Positions 15,646 to 24,568 of a stretch of 41,820 bases of DNA are shown here, piece by piece. The position numbers were made by a program, and so were the translations under genes. Position 1 is the stretch's first letter, and each line of letters opens with the position of its first letter. The notes below the pieces were generated by a model that was not told the origin of the DNA, made no database searches, and worked only from the letters and a program-made list of their open reading frames with translations. Source of the stretch: Legionella erythra (GTDB lineage: Bacteria; Pseudomonadota; Gammaproteobacteria; Legionellales; Legionellaceae); contig NZ_LNYA01000011.1 in the NCBI RefSeq assembly GCF_001467615.1, forward strand, positions 1-41,820, given 5' to 3'.

Positions 15646-17592
15646 ATGGCAAAAATTATTGGAATTGACTTGGGTACGACCAACTCCTGCGTGGCAATCA
15701 TGGAAGGGAACAACACCCGCGTGATTGAAAACAGTGAAGGTCACCGCACAACCCCATCTATTGTTGCTTACACGGATGACAATGAAACACTGGTCGGCCA
15801 GGCCGCCAAGCGCCAGGCCGTCACCAATCCTAAAAATACGCTGTTTGCCGTCAAGCGTCTGATTGGCCGTCGTTTTGATGATCCGGTTGTTCAAAAAGAC
15901 ATTAAAATGGTTCCTTACCAAATCATCAAAGCCGACAATGGCGATGCCTGGGTGCGCGTTAAAAACCAGGACAAGGCGCCACCGCAAATTTCTGCGGAAG
16001 TGTTGCGTAAAATGAAGAAAACGGCTGAAGATTACCTCGGCGAAGAAGTCAAGGAAGCGGTGATTACCGTGCCGGCTTACTTCAATGATTCTCAGCGTCA
16101 GGCCACTAAGGATGCTGGACGTATCGCCGGTCTTGAAGTCAAGCGTATTATCAACGAACCCACCGCGGCCGCATTGGCTTACGGTATGGACAAGAAACGC
16201 GGTGACTCGGTCATTGCCGTTTATGACTTGGGGGGCGGTACCTTTGATATCTCCATTATTGAAATTGCAGAAGTCGATGGCGAGCACCAGTTTGAAGTCT
16301 TGTCGACGAATGGTGATACCTTCCTCGGGGGTGAGGACTTCGACCTGGCGTTAATTGAATACTTGGCAGCTGAGTTCAAAAAAGACACAGGCATTGACCT
16401 GCATAACGACCCCTTGGCTCTGCAACGTCTGAAAGAAGCCGCTGAAAAAGCAAAAATTGAGTTATCTTCCGCTCAACAAACGGATGTTAACCTGCCTTAT
16501 ATTACCGCTGATGCATCAGGGCCGAAGCACCTCAACATCAAATTGACCCGTGCCAAACTGGAATCGTTGGTTGAAAAGCTGGTTGAGCGTACCATTGAGC
16601 CCTGCAAAACGGCCTTGAAAGATGCTGGTTTGTCCGTTTCTCAAATTAATGAAGTGATTTTAGTCGGCGGTCAAACCCGTATGCCGCTGGTGCAAAAAAC
16701 CGTACAGGACTTTTTCGGCAAAGAGCCGCGTAAAGACGTTAACCCGGATGAAGCGGTTGCTGTCGGTGCCGCAATCCAGGCGGCGGTTCTGTCAGGGGAT
16801 GTCAAGGATATTCTGTTGCTTGATGTCACGCCGTTGTCTCTGGGTATTGAAACCTTAGGCGGCGTCATGACCAAGCTGATCGAAAAAAACACAACCATTC
16901 CGACCAAGGCCAATCAGGTTTTCTCCACGGCCGATGATAATCAAACGGCGGTTACGGTTCATGTTCTGCAAGGCGAGCGTGAACAGGCTTCCGCGAACAA
17001 ATCCTTAGGCCGTTTCGACTTAAACGATATCCCGCCTGCACCGCGTGGCGTGCCGCAAATCGAAGTGACCTTCGACATCGATGCCAATGGTATTTTAAAT
17101 GTGTCTGCCAAAGACAAGGCGACCGGTAAGGCACAATCCATCGTCATTAAAGCGTCCAGTGGTTTAAGTGATGCGGAAGTGGAAGCCATGGTGAAAGATG
17201 CCCAGGCGCATGCGGACGAAGACAAGAAATTCAAAGAATTGGCTGATGTTCGAAACCATGCTGACAGTTTGATTCACAGCAGTGAAAAATCCTTGAAAGA
17301 CCTGGCGACCGAACTCTCGGATGACGAAAAACGCGGCATTGAAACGGCTATTTCCGAGTTGAAAGAAGCGGTCAAGGGCAATGACAAGGCTCACATCGAA
17401 GACAAATTGAAAGTGCTGACGGACGCTTCTGCGAAAATGGCTGAGCGCATTTATGCCAAAAAAGCAGCGGAAGGCCAACCGCAGGGGGCTTCAGCCGGTG
17501 CTGAGACCCATGCGGAAGAAGCCTCTGCTTCCAAGGCCGATGAAGGCGTTGTCGATGCTGAATTCGAAGAGGTTCAGGACGACAAGAAATAA
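15646..17592 (+). CDS. dnaK: Chaperone DnaK (Hsp70)
   Basis: ATP-driven chaperone that binds exposed hydrophobic peptides, working with DnaJ and GrpE. At 648 residues it has family length. The three Hsp70 signatures are visible: '[14 protein letters not shown]' at the N-terminus, '[15 protein letters not shown]' and '[17 protein letters not shown]'. The interdomain linker '[18 protein letters not shown]' and substrate-binding domain follow, and the lid ends in a low-complexity Ala/Glu-rich tail closing with '[10 protein letters not shown]', the usual EEV-containing end. It sits between grpE and dnaJ. Confidence 0.99.
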   Translation: MAKIIGIDLGTTNSCVAIMEGNNTRVIENSEGHRTTPSIVAYTDDNETLVGQAAKRQAVTNPKNTLFAVKRLIGRRFDDPVVQKDIKMVPYQIIKADNGDAWVRVKNQDKAPPQISAEVLRKMKKTAEDYLGEEVKEAVITVPAYFNDSQRQATKDAGRIAGLEVKRIINEPTAAALAYGMDKKRGDSVIAVYDLGGGTFDISIIEIAEVDGEHQFEVLSTNGDTFLGGEDFDLALIEYLAAEFKKDTGIDLHNDPLALQRLKEAAEKAKIELSSAQQTDVNLPYITADASGPKHLNIKLTRAKLESLVEKLVERTIEPCKTALKDAGLSVSQINEVILVGGQTRMPLVQKTVQDFFGKEPRKDVNPDEAVAVGAAIQAAVLSGDVKDILLLDVTPLSLGIETLGGVMTKLIEKNTTIPTKANQVFSTADDNQTAVTVHVLQGEREQASANKSLGRFDLNDIPPAPRGVPQIEVTFDIDANGILNVSAKDKATGKAQSIVIKASSGLSDAEVEAMVKDAQAHADEDKKFKELADVRNHADSLIHSSEKSLKDLATELSDDEKRGIETAISELKEAVKGNDKAHIEDKLKVLTDASAKMAERIYAKKAAEGQPQGASAGAETHAEEASASKADEGVVDAEFEEVQDDKK

Positions 17593-17599
17593 AAGCCGG

Positions 17600-17629
17600 C
17601 AGGAACCGGCTCATCCCTGCCGGTTCCTG
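17600..17629 (+). terminator. Hairpin between dnaK and dnaJ
   Basis: A perfect 11-bp inverted repeat, CAGGAACCGGC (17600-17610) with GCCGGTTCCTG (17619-17629), with an 8-nt loop, seven nt after the dnaK stop. No U-tract follows, so it may serve as an mRNA 3' stabiliser or a partial terminator that keeps dnaK expression above dnaJ. Confidence 0.5.
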
Positions 17630-17651
17630 GTTGCTGTAATGATCTAAGGTG

Positions 17652-17672
17652 AGAGTGCCAAGGCGCTCTTTT
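17652..17672 (+). terminator. Possible weak terminator before dnaJ
   Basis: AGAGTGC (17652-17658), loop CAAG, GCGCTCT (17663-17669) with one G-T pair, running into TTTT. The stem is short and the U-tract has four bases, so it is likely only an attenuator between dnaK and dnaJ. Confidence 0.4.
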
Positions 17673-17727
17673 ACTGTTATTGTGCTATAGGTTTATAGGT
17701 ATAGCGTTATTATTGATGTGAGCAGTC

Positions 17728-18858
17728 ATGGAACAACAGGATTACTACGAACTTCTCGGCGTTGGCCGTCATGCCGATGAAAACGAAATCAAAAAGGCCT
17801 ATCGCAAGTTGGCCATGAAATACCACCCTGATCGTAATTCCAATGACAAAGAGTCTGAAGAAAAATTCAAGGAAATTCAAAAAGCCTATGCTGTGCTATC
17901 CGATCCGCAAAAACGGGCTGCCTATGATCAGTTTGGACATGCCGGTGTTGACCCCTCGATGCGAGGCGGCTTTGGCGGTTTTGGCGGCTTTGGTGATGTG
18001 TTTGAAGATATTTTTGAAAACATTTTCTCGGGTGGGCGTGGGCAAGGGCGTCAATCACGCGGCCAGCGCGGTGCCGATCTGCAATATAATCTGCAGCTGA
18101 CCCTTGAAGAAGCGGCGGCCGGTAAGCAGATTGAAATTACAGTGCCTCGTCATGCAGCCTGCGGAGCCTGTCATGGTTCAGGGGCAAAACCGGGGTCTAA
18201 TCCCAAAAATTGCGAAACCTGCGGTGGTGTGGGACAGGTACGTATTCAACAGGGCTTCTTTTCCATTCAACAAACCTGCCCCGGCTGCCATGGTGAAGGC
18301 CGTGTAATCACGGATCCCTGCGTCAATTGCCATGGCCAGGGCCGTGTGCGGGAAAGTAAAAAACTTACCGTTAAAATCCCGGCGGGTGTCGACAATGGCG
18401 ACCGAGTCCGTTTAAGCGGAGAAGGTGAAGCCGGTATCCATGGCGGCGGCTCTGGTGATTTGTATGTGCAAATCGGCGTCAAGGCGCATCCCATTTTCGA
18501 ACGCAGCGACAGCGATCTGCATTGTGAAGTGCCGATAAGCTTTGTCACCGCGGCTTTGGGTGGCTCCATTGAAGTGCCTACCCTGGAAGGGCGCGTCACC
18601 CTTAAGATTCCCGCCGAGACCCAAACCGGCAAGGTGTTTCGTTTGAGGGGCAAGGGGATTAAATCGGTCAGAGGTCAGGGGGTCGGTGATTTGCTTTGCC
18701 GTGTGGTGGTGGAAACGCCTGTAAATTTATCCCGCGAACAGAAAGAATTATTAACCCAATTGCAGGAATCACTGGATAGCAGTAAAAAAACGCATTCGCC
18801 GCGATTGAGCTCCTGGTTCGATGGTGTAAAAAAATTCTTCGAAGACATGAAATTTTAA
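17728..18858 (+). CDS. dnaJ: Chaperone DnaJ (Hsp40)
   Basis: Co-chaperone that delivers substrates to DnaK and stimulates its ATPase. At 376 residues it has type I domain order: the J-domain with H-P-D ('[11 protein letters not shown]'), the Gly/Phe-rich linker ('[22 protein letters not shown]'), four zinc-binding repeats CxxCxGxG ([32 protein letters not shown]) and the C-terminal substrate-binding beta domains. The 135-nt gap to dnaK contains two hairpins, so dnaJ may be partly uncoupled. Confidence 0.98.
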   Translation: MEQQDYYELLGVGRHADENEIKKAYRKLAMKYHPDRNSNDKESEEKFKEIQKAYAVLSDPQKRAAYDQFGHAGVDPSMRGGFGGFGGFGDVFEDIFENIFSGGRGQGRQSRGQRGADLQYNLQLTLEEAAAGKQIEITVPRHAACGACHGSGAKPGSNPKNCETCGGVGQVRIQQGFFSIQQTCPGCHGEGRVITDPCVNCHGQGRVRESKKLTVKIPAGVDNGDRVRLSGEGEAGIHGGGSGDLYVQIGVKAHPIFERSDSDLHCEVPISFVTAALGGSIEVPTLEGRVTLKIPAETQTGKVFRLRGKGIKSVRGQGVGDLLCRVVVETPVNLSREQKELLTQLQESLDSSKKTHSPRLSSWFDGVKKFFEDMKF

Positions 18859-18900
18859 CACGGGTGCGTTACAATCCGTTAATTTTGCCAGTGATGTCTG

Positions 18901-18935
18901 CTCTGGGCCCTTTCTCAGACCAAAAGGGTCCAGAG
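18901..18935 (+). promoter_or_regulatory. Leader hairpin upstream of carA
   Basis: A 13-bp inverted repeat with a single G-U pair, CTCTGGGCCCTTT (18901-18913) with AAAGGGTCCAGAG (18923-18935), and a 9-nt loop. It ends 29 nt before the likely carA start. No U-tract follows. It may terminate dnaJ transcription or act in the carA leader; the second arm can also pair with the following CCC-rich bases, so two folds compete. Confidence 0.4.
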
Positions 18936-18964
18936 CCCAAAAGCCCTTAGTGATGAGTATCTCC

Positions 18965-20074
18965 ATGTTAAATAAACCAGCAATTTTAGCGCTAGCCGAT
19001 GGAACAGTATTCCGAGGGGTTTCCGTGGGTGCACACGGGGATTGCGTCGGTGAACTGGTGTTCAATACGTCCATGACGGGTTATCAGGAAATGTTAACGG
19101 ACCCATCCTATGCCAGGCAGATTATCACCCTGACTACCGCGCATGTAGGAAATACCGGCTGTAACGATGAGGACATGGAATCTTCAAGAGTCTGGGCGGC
19201 GGGTCTGGTTATGCGGCATTGTTCGCTGATTTCCAGCAACTACCGTGCGTCACAATCCCTGCCGGAATGGCTTAAGAAGCAAGGCGTCGTGGCCATTGCC
19301 GGAATAGATACCCGCCAGTTAACCATCCGTTTACGGGAAAAAGGGGCTATTGGTGCCTGCATCAGCACGCGGGATGATGAGGAAGCGGCTGTCCGCAAGG
19401 CACAACAATTTAGCGGCTTGGACGGTCTTGATCTGGCCTGCGACGTATCACGCCAGACGATCGAACGCTGGCATGAGGGACGCGGCGAATGGGGACAAAA
19501 ATCCAGGCCGTCGCATTTCCATGTTGTCGCTTATGATTTTGGCGTCAAATACAATATTTTGCGCATTCTCCATGACAAAGGTTGCCACATTACCCTCGTG
19601 CCGGCGACCACGTCGGCCAAAGACGCATTGGCTTTAAATCCTGACGGTATCTTTTTATCCAATGGCCCGGGTGATCCGTTTGCCTGTGATTATGCGATTG
19701 CCGCCACGCGCGAGTTTTTGGAAAGGGGCATACCCGTGTTTGGCATTTGCCTGGGCTTTCAAATCCTCGCTTTAGCTGCTGGCGCTAAAACCGTTAAAAT
19801 GAAATTTGGTCATCATGGTGCCAACCATCCCGTGATTGAAACGCAACAGCCCCGCCGGGTATTCATTACCAGTCAGAACCATGGCTTCACTGTCGAAGAA
19901 ACCAGTTTGCCGGATTGCCTGGACATCACGCACCGCTCACTCTTCGATAACAGTTTACAGGGCATCCGCCACAAGACCAAACCGGCGTTGGCTTTTCAGG
20001 GGCATCCCGAAGCAAGCCCCGGTCCGCATGAAATTGAAATCATTTTCGATGAATTTGTCAGTATGATGGGTTAA
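18965..20074 (+). CDS. carA: Carbamoyl-phosphate synthase small subunit
   Basis: Glutaminase subunit that supplies ammonia to CarB for carbamoyl phosphate, the precursor of arginine and pyrimidines. The N-terminal domain opens '[20 protein letters not shown]', followed by '[24 protein letters not shown]'. The class I glutamine-amidotransferase domain has '[11 protein letters not shown]', the nucleophile elbow '[10 protein letters not shown]' (Cys262) and the His/Glu dyad in '[11 protein letters not shown]'. The start is set at ATG 18965 (MLNKPAIL) by similarity to the family; in-frame GTG 18950 and ATG 18953 are alternatives. Unusually, carB is not adjacent; metK follows. Confidence 0.95.
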   Translation: MLNKPAILALADGTVFRGVSVGAHGDCVGELVFNTSMTGYQEMLTDPSYARQIITLTTAHVGNTGCNDEDMESSRVWAAGLVMRHCSLISSNYRASQSLPEWLKKQGVVAIAGIDTRQLTIRLREKGAIGACISTRDDEEAAVRKAQQFSGLDGLDLACDVSRQTIERWHEGRGEWGQKSRPSHFHVVAYDFGVKYNILRILHDKGCHITLVPATTSAKDALALNPDGIFLSNGPGDPFACDYAIAATREFLERGIPVFGICLGFQILALAAGAKTVKMKFGHHGANHPVIETQQPRRVFITSQNHGFTVEETSLPDCLDITHRSLFDNSLQGIRHKTKPALAFQGHPEASPGPHEIEIIFDEFVSMMG

Positions 20075-20105
20075 AATAATAAAACCACTTTAGGGAGAAC
20101 AGGTA

Positions 20106-21254
20106 GTGAGTAATTTTCACGTTTTTACTTCGGAATCCGTTTCAGAAGGCCATCCGGATAAAATTGCTGATCAGATTTCTGATGCCATTTTAGATGCCAT
20201 TTTAGCAAAAGATCCCAAAGCCCGTGTGGCTTGTGAAACCCTGGTCAAAACCGGGATGGTGTTAGTCGGCGGAGAAATTACCACAAACGCTTGGGTTGAT
20301 GTCGATGAAATCACCCGCGGCGTCATCCGCGACATCGGTTACAACAGTTCCGAGATGGGGTTTGATTGGGCATCCTGTGCCGTGTTATGTGCTATCGGTA
20401 AGCAGTCTCCCGACATTGCCCAAGGGGTTGACAATAAAGAAACCAAAATCCTCGGTGCCGGGGATCAGGGTCTCATGTTCGGTTATGCCAGCCGGGAAAC
20501 CGATGTCTTCATGCCGGCCCCGATTGCCTATTCTCATCGCCTGATGGCGAAGCAGGCTCAGCTGCGTAAAGAAGGGAAATTACCCTGGTTACGCCCGGAC
20601 GCCAAATGCCAGCTCACCATGCGCTATGAACAGGGCAAACCCGTCGCGATTGATACCATCGTTTTTTCTACCCAGCATGCGCCTGATATCAGTCACAAGG
20701 ATTTATGCGAGGCGGTGCGTGAAGAAATCATCAAGCCGGTTTTGCCAGCGGACTGGTTAAATGCCTCCACCCGCTATTTCATTAACCCCACCGGCCGTTT
20801 TGTTATCGGCGGACCGTTGGGCGATTGCGGTTTGACTGGCCGGAAAATTATTGTGGATACTTATGGTGGTATGGCTCGTCATGGCGGTGGGTGTTTCTCC
20901 GGTAAAGATCCGTCCAAAGTGGATCGTTCCGCCGCTTATGCTGCTCGCCACGTCGCTAAAAATTTGGTGGCTGCAGGCATTGCTGATAAATGCGAAATTC
21001 AGGTTTCTTATGCCATTGGTGTGGCAGAGCCCACGTCCATCAGCATTGACACCTACAATACCGGACGTTTATCGGATGACACCATCATTGATCTCATCAA
21101 TACACACTTCGATTTGACGCCGCAGGGTATTATTGATCATCACGATCTGCTGCGTCCCATCTATCGACAAACAGCCGCGTATGGTCACTATGGCCGTAAT
21201 GACCTTCCCTGGGAGCGTCTGGACAAAGTGGATGCCTTAAAAAGAGCACTATAA
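20106..21254 (+). CDS. metK: S-adenosylmethionine synthetase
   Basis: Makes S-adenosylmethionine from methionine and ATP. At 382 residues it has family length. The start is a GTG, with 'AGGGAGAACAGG' upstream and the family opening '[24 protein letters not shown]' directly after. '[12 protein letters not shown]' (signature 1) and '[19 protein letters not shown]' (signature 2, P-loop-like) are intact. The 31-nt gap after carA leaves no room for a riboswitch. ahcY follows, so the enzymes that make SAM and recycle its product S-adenosylhomocysteine are adjacent. Confidence 0.98.
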   Translation: MSNFHVFTSESVSEGHPDKIADQISDAILDAILAKDPKARVACETLVKTGMVLVGGEITTNAWVDVDEITRGVIRDIGYNSSEMGFDWASCAVLCAIGKQSPDIAQGVDNKETKILGAGDQGLMFGYASRETDVFMPAPIAYSHRLMAKQAQLRKEGKLPWLRPDAKCQLTMRYEQGKPVAIDTIVFSTQHAPDISHKDLCEAVREEIIKPVLPADWLNASTRYFINPTGRFVIGGPLGDCGLTGRKIIVDTYGGMARHGGGCFSGKDPSKVDRSAAYAARHVAKNLVAAGIADKCEIQVSYAIGVAEPTSISIDTYNTGRLSDDTIIDLINTHFDLTPQGIIDHHDLLRPIYRQTAAYGHYGRNDLPWERLDKVDALKRAL

Positions 21255-21264
21255 TGAAGCAATG

Positions 21265-21287
21265 GCCTGTTGCATCGTGCAACAGGC
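21265..21287 (+). terminator. Hairpin between metK and ahcY
   Basis: A perfect 10-bp stem, GCCTGTTGCA (21265-21274) with TGCAACAGGC (21278-21287), and a 3-nt loop, followed by GTTTAAATCC. It lacks a real U-tract, so termination would be partial. It does not resemble the SAH riboswitch found before ahcY in some other proteobacteria. Confidence 0.45.
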
Positions 21288-21326
21288 GTTTAAATCCGGT
21301 TTAAAGTCGTGAGAAAGGATAATCAC

Positions 21327-22649
21327 ATGAAACACATCGATGCATTGAGCACCCCTCGTGTTGGGCAGGATTTTAAAGTAGCCGATCTGTCATTAGCTGC
21401 CTGGGGCCGCAAAGAAATAGCGATTGCTGAAACCGAAATGCCGGGCTTGATGGCCTTGCGTCAGGAATTTGGCAAAACCCAACCGTTGAAGGGCGCAAGA
21501 ATTGCCGGCTGCCTGCACATGACCATTCAGACAGCCGTATTAATCGAAACCCTGATTGCTCTGGGTGCTGAAGTCCGATGGTCTTCCTGTAACATTTTTT
21601 CCACCCAGGATCAGGCCGCCGCGGCGATTGCGGCAAGCGGTGTCCCGGTTTTTGCCTGGAAAGGTGAAACGGAAGACGAGTATTGGTGGTGTGTGGAACA
21701 AACCATCCGCGGGCCTAATGGCTGGGAGCCCAACCTGTTACTGGATGACGGCGGCGATTTGACTCAGGTCATGCATGAAAAATACCCAGACCTGCTCAAG
21801 AACGTCAAGGGTGTTTCGGAGGAAACCACAACCGGTGTAGCCCGTTTGTATGAAATGGCTAAGCAGCATCAGCTCAAAATGCCGGCCATCAATGTCAATA
21901 ATGCCGTGACCAAGTCGAAATTCGATAATTTATACGGTTGCCGGGAATCCCTGCTGGATGGATTAAAGCGAGCCACCGATGTCATGATTGCTGGCAAGGT
22001 AGCTATCGTGCTGGGTTATGGCGATGTGGGCAAAGGTTGTGCTCAAGCCCTGAGAGGCCAGGGAGCAACGGTCTATATCAGCGAAATTGATCCCATCTGC
22101 GCCTTGCAGGCGGCGATGGAAGGCTATCGGGTAGTGACTTTGGATGATGTTGCTCATGAGGTGGATATTGTCGTCAGCGCCACAGGCAATTACCACGTTG
22201 TGACACATGACCATCTTATCCGCATGCGTCATCAAGCCATTGTTTGTAACATCGGTCATTTTGATTCAGAAATAGATATCCAAAGCCTGCGCCAATACCG
22301 TTGGGAAAATATAAAACCCCAGGTCGATCATGTCATTTTCCCAGACGGCAAACGTCTGATTATTCTAGCCGAAGGCCGTTTGGTTAACTTGGGCTGTGCG
22401 ACGGGGCATCCCAGTTTTGTGATGTCTACCTCTTTCACCAATCAGGTTTTAGCCCAAATCGAATTATTTCAGCACAGTAACCGCTACGACCACCAGGTGT
22501 ATGTATTGCCCAAACAGCTGGATGAAAAAGTGGCCCGGCTACACTTAGACCGCATAGGCGCAAAATTAACCCAGTTGACCCCTGAACAGGCAGATTATAT
22601 TGGGGTTGCTGTTGACGGGCCTTATAAACCGGATCATTACCGTTATTGA
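21327..22649 (+). CDS. ahcY: Adenosylhomocysteinase
   Basis: Reversibly hydrolyses S-adenosylhomocysteine to adenosine and homocysteine, relieving product inhibition of methyltransferases; NAD-dependent, cytosolic. At 440 residues it has typical length. Motifs visible: '[22 protein letters not shown]', '[16 protein letters not shown]', '[23 protein letters not shown]' with the catalytic Lys, the NAD fold '[15 protein letters not shown]', and the family ending '[15 protein letters not shown]'. ATG 21327 is chosen because AAGGA lies seven nt upstream; a GTG at 21309 would add six residues without support. Confidence 0.98.
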   Translation: MKHIDALSTPRVGQDFKVADLSLAAWGRKEIAIAETEMPGLMALRQEFGKTQPLKGARIAGCLHMTIQTAVLIETLIALGAEVRWSSCNIFSTQDQAAAAIAASGVPVFAWKGETEDEYWWCVEQTIRGPNGWEPNLLLDDGGDLTQVMHEKYPDLLKNVKGVSEETTTGVARLYEMAKQHQLKMPAINVNNAVTKSKFDNLYGCRESLLDGLKRATDVMIAGKVAIVLGYGDVGKGCAQALRGQGATVYISEIDPICALQAAMEGYRVVTLDDVAHEVDIVVSATGNYHVVTHDHLIRMRHQAIVCNIGHFDSEIDIQSLRQYRWENIKPQVDHVIFPDGKRLIILAEGRLVNLGCATGHPSFVMSTSFTNQVLAQIELFQHSNRYDHQVYVLPKQLDEKVARLHLDRIGAKLTQLTPEQADYIGVAVDGPYKPDHYRY

Positions 22650-22660
22650 TTCATTACTTT

Positions 22661-22686
22661 CCCCCTGTACAAAGGGGGATATCCCC
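22661..22686. terminator. Overlapping GC hairpins after ahcY
   Basis: CCCCC (22661-22665) can pair with GGGGG (22674-22678), and the same G-tract forms a perfect palindrome GGGGATATCCCC (22675-22686). There is no U-tract on either side, so this is a possible mRNA end or weak terminator only. Confidence 0.35.
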
Positions 22687-22783
22687 TCCTGAGTGCAAGA
22701 CTTGTAATCCGTAACCAATACTCTTGTTGTTAAAAAAAAACTCCTGCATACTGAACAACTTATTGACGCAAGGAGAGGGATAA

Positions 22784-24454
22784 ATGCGGTATCAAACAGG
22801 ATTTCTTGGATTCACCCTGCTGGCCCTGGCGCAAGGGGGCTATGCTTCAACTAAAGCCAATGACGTGCGGGTCATCGTCAAGTACAAACACCCCATGGCG
22901 TTGACCAGCCTGCAAAAGCAATTAACTCAGCAATTGCATGTTCCTATCCACACACTGACTCCCATGGCGAATGGTGCCCATGTGCTTTCCATTTCAGCCA
23001 CAGAAATAAAACAGGCCTTTGGCAAAGGTGGCGACGCAACGGAATGGGTATTGGCGACATTACGTCACAATCCCGAGATCAAATACGCCGTCAAAGACCG
23101 TGTGGGCCATTTTAAGCCCATGAACCAGCCCAGGCGCAGTGACTACATGCCACTATCCCACGAACTGCAATGGGATGAGTTTTCAGCGCCGGCAGGCGTC
23201 ATGCTGGAATCGGCCGCCGGCAAGCGAGACGGAGCCTGGGCTTATACAACAGGTGAGGCGTATTTCCCCGTGGTGGTTGCTGTGCTGGACACCGGGGTTG
23301 CCTTAAATCCCAGTCTGGTGGATAACCTCACGAAAGACGATGGCGGGGCAGTCTGGGGTTGGAATTTTGCTGGAAACAACCGCGATGTCCGGGATGAAAC
23401 CCGTTCCTATCATGGGACGCATGTCGCCGGAACGATTGCCGGTTATGGCGATGTCATGAATGGCATAGGCGTTCACCTCAAAGTATTGCCAGTGAAAATA
23501 CCGGATGCCAGCGGTATGTTTTATGAAAGTCAGGTGGTCAATGCCATATACTGGTCTGTCGGTGGTGATGTGCCGGGGGTGCCGCACAATCCTTACCCCG
23601 CTAAAGTATTGAATATGAGTTTTGGGGTGGATGAAGGTCCTGGTAAAGAGATTGATCATTGCGATGAAGCCTTGCAGGAAGCCTTGGCGTTCGCCCGCGA
23701 GCAGGGAGCCGTCGTTGCTGCAGCAGCCGGTAATGATAACCGCTGGGAACATTATAATGCCCCTGCTGTCTGTAATCACACCATGAAGGTTGCCTCCACC
23801 GGCCCTGAAGGTTTGCGTGCTTATTATTCCAATTACGGTCCTGGTATTACTTACGCGGCACCCGGTGGTGACGCGCGCTATGGCAAGACCGGCGCTATCC
23901 TGTCGACGGTTAATCCGGGGGGCGGCTATCAGGGGTCTGGATTCGACTTTTATCAGGGCACCAGCATGGCTTCTCCACATGCCGCAGGTATTGCCGCTCT
24001 GATTTATGCTGTAAAAAACAGCGATATCACGCCGGAACAGGTTGAGCAACTCCTCTTTACAACCACCCATGCATTTGGCGAGAGCCGAGATGCCAACAAG
24101 TCGTGTGTGGGTAAAAAGCCTTGTGGTCACGGTATCCTTGATGCCCATCAAGCCATCAAGGCGGCCCTGGCCGGGTATGATGTGGTCTTCTCAGCGCCTG
24201 CGCCACAGGATCTGGGATTAAGCGTCTGTGCCCAGGGGACCTTGACCCAACCAAAAACCGTAACCACGGCGACGGCCAATTGGCAACAGCTGGACGTCGG
24301 TTGCCTGGACGAAAGCGATTATCAATTGCCTAAAGTGGAGCAGAGGGGTGATCGGATTGTGGCAGTGTACGGCAAGGCCCGTTATCAATTGGATCAATCA
24401 TCCTTCAGGCACTGCGACGTCATCGGTTTCGATGGTGTGGGTTGCTATTTCTAA
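22784..24454 (+). CDS. Secreted subtilisin-family (S8) serine protease
   Basis: A 556-residue exported protease. An N-terminal signal peptide ends near 'QGGYASTKA' (residue ~22-25), followed by a propeptide-like domain (~25-110). The catalytic domain holds the full triad: D169 in 'VAVLDTGVA', H210 in 'SYHGTHVAGTIAG' and S394 in 'GTSMASPHAAGIAALI', with oxyanion Asn317 in 'AAAAGNDN'. A C-terminal extension of about 90 residues contains four or five cysteines, suggesting a disulfide-stabilised domain, so the mature enzyme is probably periplasmic or exported by type II secretion (inference). GGAGAGGG lies just before the ATG. It converges on the RND operon. Confidence 0.93.
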   Translation: MRYQTGFLGFTLLALAQGGYASTKANDVRVIVKYKHPMALTSLQKQLTQQLHVPIHTLTPMANGAHVLSISATEIKQAFGKGGDATEWVLATLRHNPEIKYAVKDRVGHFKPMNQPRRSDYMPLSHELQWDEFSAPAGVMLESAAGKRDGAWAYTTGEAYFPVVVAVLDTGVALNPSLVDNLTKDDGGAVWGWNFAGNNRDVRDETRSYHGTHVAGTIAGYGDVMNGIGVHLKVLPVKIPDASGMFYESQVVNAIYWSVGGDVPGVPHNPYPAKVLNMSFGVDEGPGKEIDHCDEALQEALAFAREQGAVVAAAAGNDNRWEHYNAPAVCNHTMKVASTGPEGLRAYYSNYGPGITYAAPGGDARYGKTGAILSTVNPGGGYQGSGFDFYQGTSMASPHAAGIAALIYAVKNSDITPEQVEQLLFTTTHAFGESRDANKSCVGKKPCGHGILDAHQAIKAALAGYDVVFSAPAPQDLGLSVCAQGTLTQPKTVTTATANWQQLDVGCLDESDYQLPKVEQRGDRIVAVYGKARYQLDQSSFRHCDVIGFDGVGCYF

Positions 24455-24534
24455 TATAACAGGAGCATCGTGCGTTTGTTCGTGACTTCGGCTTATTCAT
24501 AATCAGTTGAAGGAGCAAGCGCTCGCTTTCTGCC

Positions 24535-24555
24535 ATGCCCGCGCAAGGCGGGCAT
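24535..24555. terminator. Hairpin between convergent subtilase and RND operon
   Basis: A perfect 8-bp stem, ATGCCCGC (24535-24542) with GCGGGCAT (24548-24555), with a 5-nt loop, positioned between two convergent 3' ends. There is no clear U-tract. The GC-rich palindrome also resembles a dispersed REP-type repeat. Confidence 0.45.
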
Positions 24556-24568
24556 CCGTGAGTGGGCA

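Noticed and set aside
15604-16287. 227-codon minus-strand frame opposite dnaK
   Set aside because: Shadow of the highly codon-biased dnaK sequence; antisense frames over dnaK are a classic artefact.
20075-20105. SAM riboswitch before metK
   Set aside because: Only 31 nt separate carA and metK, too little for a known SAM aptamer.
21255-21326. SAH riboswitch before ahcY
   Set aside because: Only a simple 10-bp hairpin is present; the conserved SAH-riboswitch core is not visible and the 72-nt gap is too short and lacks its sequence signature.
23303-24151. 282-codon minus-strand frame inside the subtilase gene
   Set aside because: Fully antisense to a gene with an intact catalytic triad; no ribosome site or family resemblance.
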